From: Deltaproteobacteria bacterium
Lineage (GTDB): Bacteria > Desulfobacterota > Desulfobacteria > Desulfobacterales > ETH-SRB1
Reading direction: 5' to 3'
Length of the DNA stretch: 17,408 nt
Assembly: GCA_019309665.1 (NCBI GenBank)
Contig: JAFDFV010000006.1
Span: 1-17,408, forward strand
Shown: in pieces, positions 13,801 to 17,408 of the stretch
How the letters are laid out: every line of letters starts with the position of its first letter
How positions within the stretch are numbered: the first letter of the stretch is position 1
Translations under genes and position numbers: made by a program
The notes under the pieces: generated by a model
The model's input: only the letters and a program-made list of their open reading frames with translations
What the model was told of the DNA's origin: nothing
Databases searched by the model: none

Positions 13801-15387
13801 TTATTTAAGCGCCTCTCTCGCTTCCTCCCTGTCATCAAAGTGAAAAGTTTCACCCTTGATTAATTGATATGCCTCATGCCCCTTGCCGGCTATAAGTATA
13901 ATATCTCCCGGACCGGCTGATGTGATGCTCAGTTTTATGGCTTTCCTGCGATCAGGCTCAATAACATAACCTTTCTCTTGAATACCGTTTGCCGGCTCCT
14001 TTGGGTCATATTTCTTTGAAGATGTTTGTTTTATTCCCTCTACTATCCGGCTTATTATTTCCATGGGATCTTCTGTCCGCGGATTATCCGATGTAATTAT
14101 AATTAGATCGCAAAATCTGCCGGCTATTTCGCCCATCAGGGGCCTTTTGCCCCTATCTCTATCTCCACCACAGCCAACTACACAGATAATTCTGCCGATT
14201 TCATTATCTTTAATTGATTTTAAAGAAGACAAAACATGTTCCAGAGCATCCGGAGTATGAGCGTAATCAACAAACACAAACTTGCCTGCTTTATTTGGTA
14301 TAAATTCCAGTCTGCCTGGTATCCAGCCGGTCTTTTCTATACCTGCCTTTATGATAGCCGGAGAAAGTCCAAGAGCAATCCCCACACCTGTTGCGCTGAG
14401 TATATTCTCAAGATTATGCTCCCCTGCGAGAGGTGATTTAAAATCAAATACCCCCCTTTCTGTTGAAATTCTTCCTGTAATACCTGTAAGGCTGTATTTA
14501 ATATTATCCGGCCATATCATTTTATCTGCCGTGCTGCCTGTGGAAATCACGGGCATACTATCAGATGCTTCTGAAAGTAAATTATAAAGTCCTTTTCCTC
14601 TCTTATCATCGCAATTTACTACAGCCGTAATGTGGCCCTTCTTGGAACCGGTTTTTAAATGCTCTGTAAAAAGCCTTTTTTTGCAAAACCAGTAAGAATC
14701 CATATCTCCATGATAATCAAGGTGTTCCCGGGTCAGATTGGTGAACACACCAATATCTATCCGGCAGCAGTCAATCCTGTGCAGGTCAATTGCATGAGAT
14801 GACACTTCCAGAACAACGTGAGTGACCCCGTTTTCATGCATTTCCGCCAATATCCTTTGCAGATCCAAAGATTCCGGCGTTGTCATTGGGTTTGGAAAAA
14901 CCCTGCCTGAATAACGGTAATTAATAGTTCCTATTACACCAACCTTGAAACCCGCTTCAGCAAGGATGCTTTCAATTATGTAAGCTGTTGTTGTTTTACC
15001 GTTTGTTCCGGTTATCCCTATAATGAACAATTTTTCTGAAGCATTCCCGTAAAAATTTGCGGAAATTGCTGCAAGAGCTTTTCTGGCATTCTCAACCTCT
15101 ATAATTACAGATTCTTTGTTAACAGGTTCCTGAGCTACAATTACCGATGCACCTCTTGCCAGGGCTTCATCAATAAAGTCATACCCATCCGCCTTAAAAC
15201 CCTTTACTGCAACAAAAAGCCCATCAGGCTTAACCTCCTGCGCCCGATAATGTATTGAGCCTATTTCATAATCCGGCAAGTTATTATGTTGCCATGTTCC
15301 CGCGCTATACTGATGCTCCATACCTTCTTTGACAATGCTTACACGCCTTATTCCCGTTACAGATTCAAGCAAAATAGAAAGTTTCAA
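13801..15387 (-). CDS. murE: UDP-MurNAc-L-Ala-D-Glu--meso-diaminopimelate ligase MurE
   Basis: ATP-dependent cytoplasmic ligase that adds the third residue of the stem peptide. Seen: P-loop IGITGTNGKTTTAY (about 123-136), NPMTTPESLDLQ, EVSSHAIDLHRI, NLTREHLDYHGDMDSYW, the central DYAHTPDALEHVL, the specificity motif SDNPRTEDP (DNPR is the pattern of meso-DAP-adding enzymes), and GKGHEAYQ near the end. Length 528 aa is longer than the usual 480-500, mostly from extra N-terminal residues. The usual DSR motif in the first domain is replaced: the sequence reads IHYRAQEVKPDGLFVAVKG. The start is read as TTG at 15387, overlapping the ftsI stop by four bases in TTGA and giving MKLSILLESV, the common MurE beginning. 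An ATG 22 codons later is the alternative. Confidence 0.95.
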   Translation of the reverse strand: MKLSILLESVTGIRRVSIVKEGMEHQYSAGTWQHNNLPDYEIGSIHYRAQEVKPDGLFVAVKGFKADGYDFIDEALARGASVIVAQEPVNKESVIIEVENARKALAAISANFYGNASEKLFIIGITGTNGKTTTAYIIESILAEAGFKVGVIGTINYRYSGRVFPNPMTTPESLDLQRILAEMHENGVTHVVLEVSSHAIDLHRIDCCRIDIGVFTNLTREHLDYHGDMDSYWFCKKRLFTEHLKTGSKKGHITAVVNCDDKRGKGLYNLLSEASDSMPVISTGSTADKMIWPDNIKYSLTGITGRISTERGVFDFKSPLAGEHNLENILSATGVGIALGLSPAIIKAGIEKTGWIPGRLEFIPNKAGKFVFVDYAHTPDALEHVLSSLKSIKDNEIGRIICVVGCGGDRDRGKRPLMGEIAGRFCDLIIITSDNPRTEDPMEIISRIVEGIKQTSSKKYDPKEPANGIQEKGYVIEPDRRKAIKLSITSAGPGDIILIAGKGHEAYQLIKGETFHFDDREEAREALK

Positions 15388-17097
15388 CCTTTTGCCCCAT
15401 TTCTGCCGGTCCGTATGTCAACCAGTCTTCCAAATGAATTGTCGACGGTTAACGGTATGTTCATATAGTTTACAGTTTCATGCGCTATTCTTTTGAATGC
15501 CGGAGCCGCAACTATGCTGCCGTAATGCTTTCCCTGGGGTTCGTCAATAACTACCAGAACAGCTATTTCAGGATCCTCGGCAGGAATAAACCCAAGAAAT
15601 GAAGCTGTGTATTTTTCGTTTGAGTAAGTTCCTTTCTCATCAATTTTCTGGGCGGTTCCCGTCTTCCCGCAGACAGTATAACCTTCCAAAGCAGCATTCA
15701 CACCTGTCCCCCCTTCAGTAGTTACAGAAGCCATTATTTTTTTCACGGTTCTGGCTGTTTCCAGCGAAACGACCCTTCTGACCATACACGGGCTTGAGCT
15801 TTTTATAAGACGTCCATTCTGATCCGTTATAGCCTGGACAATATAAGGAGCCATGAGTACCCCGTCATTTGCAATAGCTGAAGCCGCAGTTATCAGTTGC
15901 AGGGCGGAAACGGCAACTCCCTGTCCAAAGGATATTGCGCCGGCATCAATTTTTGACCATCTATTATAGTGGGACAGGCTGCCCGATGTTTCCCCCGGGC
16001 AGTCTATTCCAGTCTTTTCACCAAAACCAAAATTGCGGAATGTTTTATAAATATGTTCCGGCCCTACCATTTCGCTAACCTTTATAGTGCCGATATTGCT
16101 TGAAAACTTAATAATCTGCTGTAGAGACAGCCAGCCGTGAGGATGAGTATCGCGGACAACGTTTTTGCCTATTCTGTATTTACCGTTTTCACAGAAAAAA
16201 ATGACATGCGCTGAAAATTTTCATGGTTGAGCCGGGCTCAAATGGATCTGTTATTGATCTGTTTCTCCAGAGATTCTGATCAAACTCTCCAAAAGAATTT
16301 GGATTAAAAAATGGATAGTGCGCCACTGCCAGTATGGCTCCGGTCTTTGGAGACATTACAATCGCCATTCCTGATTTGGCATTAAATTTAACAGCAGCTT
16401 CTTCGAGCGCTCTTTCGGATAAATACTGGATATTATAATCAATCGTTAATATCAGATTATTCCCGCTGCAATCAGGCATTACACTCTTTTCAGCGTCGAA
16501 CCCGCGCTTGAAAGCATCTTTTAAAACCGTAAAACTACAAGTACTTCCTTTAAGGTAAGTATCATAATAGTATTCGATTCCTTCAAGGCCATGCCCATCT
16601 GTGCCTGAAAATCCAAGCATCTGTGCTGCAAGGGTTTTGTTTGGATAAAAACGTTCGTGCTCGGATATAAAATCTATACCTTTAAGATCAAGGGCTTTTA
16701 CATCTTTTACTTCCTTTGGTGTAACCTTGCGTTTAACCCAAACAAATGATCTGTCAGATGTGAGTCTCTGCTTAAGCGAATTAAGGTCAATTTTCAGCGT
16801 TTTATTAAGAGCCTTGGAGGTCGCCGCCGGCTCCTCGATATTGGGAGGATATGCCACAATTGATGTAACATCTATACTCAAGGCCATTTCCCTGTGGTTT
16901 GTATCGTAAATTGTCCCACGCTTTCCATGAAATATTAATGACTTCTCATATTGATTTGCTGCTTTCCTTGACAGCCATGAACTGCAAAAAACCTGAAGAT
17001 AAAAAGCCCTTGCCCCTATAGCAGATAGAAAAATGCTGAAAATAAAACCAATCAGAATTGTTCTCAACTTTATGTGGTTTTTTTTAATTGATTTCAT
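15384..17097 (-). pseudogene. ftsI: ftsI (PBP3-type septal transpeptidase), interrupted by an out-of-frame deletion
   Basis: Division-specific D,D-transpeptidase that cross-links septal peptidoglycan in partnership with FtsW. Frame 1 (17097-16189) carries a cytoplasmic tail, one membrane segment (about 12-33), the pedestal domain (RGTIYDTNHREMALS, ERFYPNKTLAAQMLGF, GLEGIEYYYD) and the catalytic serine motif GSTMK (Met codon at 16224). It then runs into a stop after SACHFFL. Frame 2 (readable from about 16202 to 15384) continues with FFCENGKYRIGK, the SSN motif at 16103-16095, the KTG motif (GKTGTAQ, 15665-15657) and a normal C-terminus without PASTA domains. About 13 residues expected between the two frames are missing and only four bases remain, so roughly 35 bases seem to be lost. 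All three catalytic motifs survive. Because the gene is normally essential, an assembly error is as likely as a real lesion. Start ATG overlaps the ftsL stop by four bases. Confidence 0.85.
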
Positions 17098-17387
17098 GGA
17101 ATTATAATTATCTGCTCCGGCGTTGGTGTTTTCAGGCCAAGCTGGTTTTTTGCTATCTTTGCGAGTCGTTCCGGAGATTTCAGGCGCGCAAGCTCAACCT
17201 TTAAGTTATTTTGCAGATTTATAAGATTCCGATTTTTTTTATTTTCATTAGAAATTTCATACCCGGATTTTATGCACTGCACTCTGCTCCATGTGTAAAT
17301 TAAAAGCTCTGCAATAAAGACAGCCATAATGATAAACCAGATCACTATCCTCGTGCTGCTTACATTTTTTTTGGTTTTACGAGCCAT
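17094..17387 (-). CDS. ftsL: Cell division protein FtsL
   Basis: Small bitopic membrane protein that, with FtsB and FtsQ, activates FtsW/FtsI. Seen: 97 aa; a basic N-terminal tail (MARKTKKNVSSTR), one membrane segment (about 13-31), then a periplasmic helix with coiled-coil character (ENKKNRNLINLQNNLKVELARL) and the ending SPERLAKIAKNQLGLKTPTPEQ, which is characteristic of the FtsL family. Identity also follows from position directly before ftsI, sharing ATGA. ATG at 17387 abuts a heptad array and no Shine-Dalgarno is visible. In many genomes mraZ and rsmH (mraW) precede it; they would lie beyond the right edge. Confidence 0.92.
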   Translation of the reverse strand: MARKTKKNVSSTRIVIWFIIMAVFIAELLIYTWSRVQCIKSGYEISNENKKNRNLINLQNNLKVELARLKSPERLAKIAKNQLGLKTPTPEQIIIIP

Positions 17388-17408
17388 AATTGATAATTGA
17401 AAATTGAT
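17388..17408. repeat. Heptad array at the right edge (upstream of ftsL), truncated by the window
   Basis: Exactly three heptads, AATTGAT, AATTGAA, AATTGAT, run to the last base. They are identical over 21 bases to 7343-7363, the left arm of the element in the murC/murG gap. By analogy the core TTTGTGGAATCG and an inverted arm should follow outside the window, possibly overlapping the end of the upstream gene. Confidence 0.75.

Noticed and set aside
16189..16209. Programmed ribosomal frameshift on the T7 run in ftsI
   Set aside because: A simple shift would join the frames but would still lack about 13 residues that the fold needs between the SxxK helix and the following strand. FtsI is not known for programmed frameshifting. 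A deletion or assembly error explains both the shift and the missing residues.

Overview
The window is a nearly complete division and cell wall (dcw) gene cluster from a Gram-negative, meso-diaminopimelate-type bacterium. Every recognised gene reads on the minus strand. In the direction of transcription the order is ftsL, ftsI, murE, murF, mraY, murD, ftsW, murG, murC, murB, ftsQ, ftsA, ftsZ, then a partial B12-type radical SAM gene that runs off the left edge. There is no ddl between murB and ftsQ. The gene order, the AT-leaning composition, the absence of ddl and the radical SAM gene after ftsZ suggest a member of the Desulfobacterota (the former sulfate-reducing Deltaproteobacteria). That placement is inferred from recalled gene order and protein flavour, not from a search.

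Layout by coordinate: 1-1364 radical SAM protein (3' end missing); 1460-2656 ftsZ; 2777-4003 ftsA; 4005-4859 ftsQ; 4846-5793 murB; 5893-7272 murC; 7455-8606 murG; 8566-9717 ftsW; 9816-11162 murD; 11243-12322 mraY; 12329-13723 murF; 13801-15387 murE; 15384-17097 ftsI, broken by a short out-of-frame deletion near 16203-16206; 17094-17387 ftsL. No gene-free stretch exceeds 300 bases. The largest gap, 182 bases between murC and murG, is mostly filled by a repeat element.

The enzymes form one pathway. MurB, MurC, MurD, MurE and MurF complete UDP-MurNAc-pentapeptide from UDP-GlcNAc-enolpyruvate. MraY and MurG make lipid I and lipid II. FtsW and FtsI polymerise and cross-link septal peptidoglycan. 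FtsL and FtsQ connect them to the cytoplasmic FtsA/FtsZ ring. Many junctions overlap or nearly touch (ftsL/ftsI, ftsI/murE, mraY/murF, ftsW/murG, murB/ftsQ, ftsQ/ftsA), which points to one translationally coupled transcript.

The unusual part lies between the genes. Seven junctions carry arrays of 7-base repeats. The heptamer differs from place to place, but the period does not. Three junctions (murB/murC, murC/murG, ftsW/murD) hold related elements: two heptad arms in inverted orientation around a conserved core containing TTTGTGGAATCG or a close variant. The stop codons of murC, murG and murD lie inside these arms, and several genes that begin beside an element lack a visible Shine-Dalgarno sequence. 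A second class, based on CGTGAAC, sits at murD/mraY and murF/murE. These look like a dispersed family of non-coding, hairpin-forming elements that have settled throughout an essential operon.
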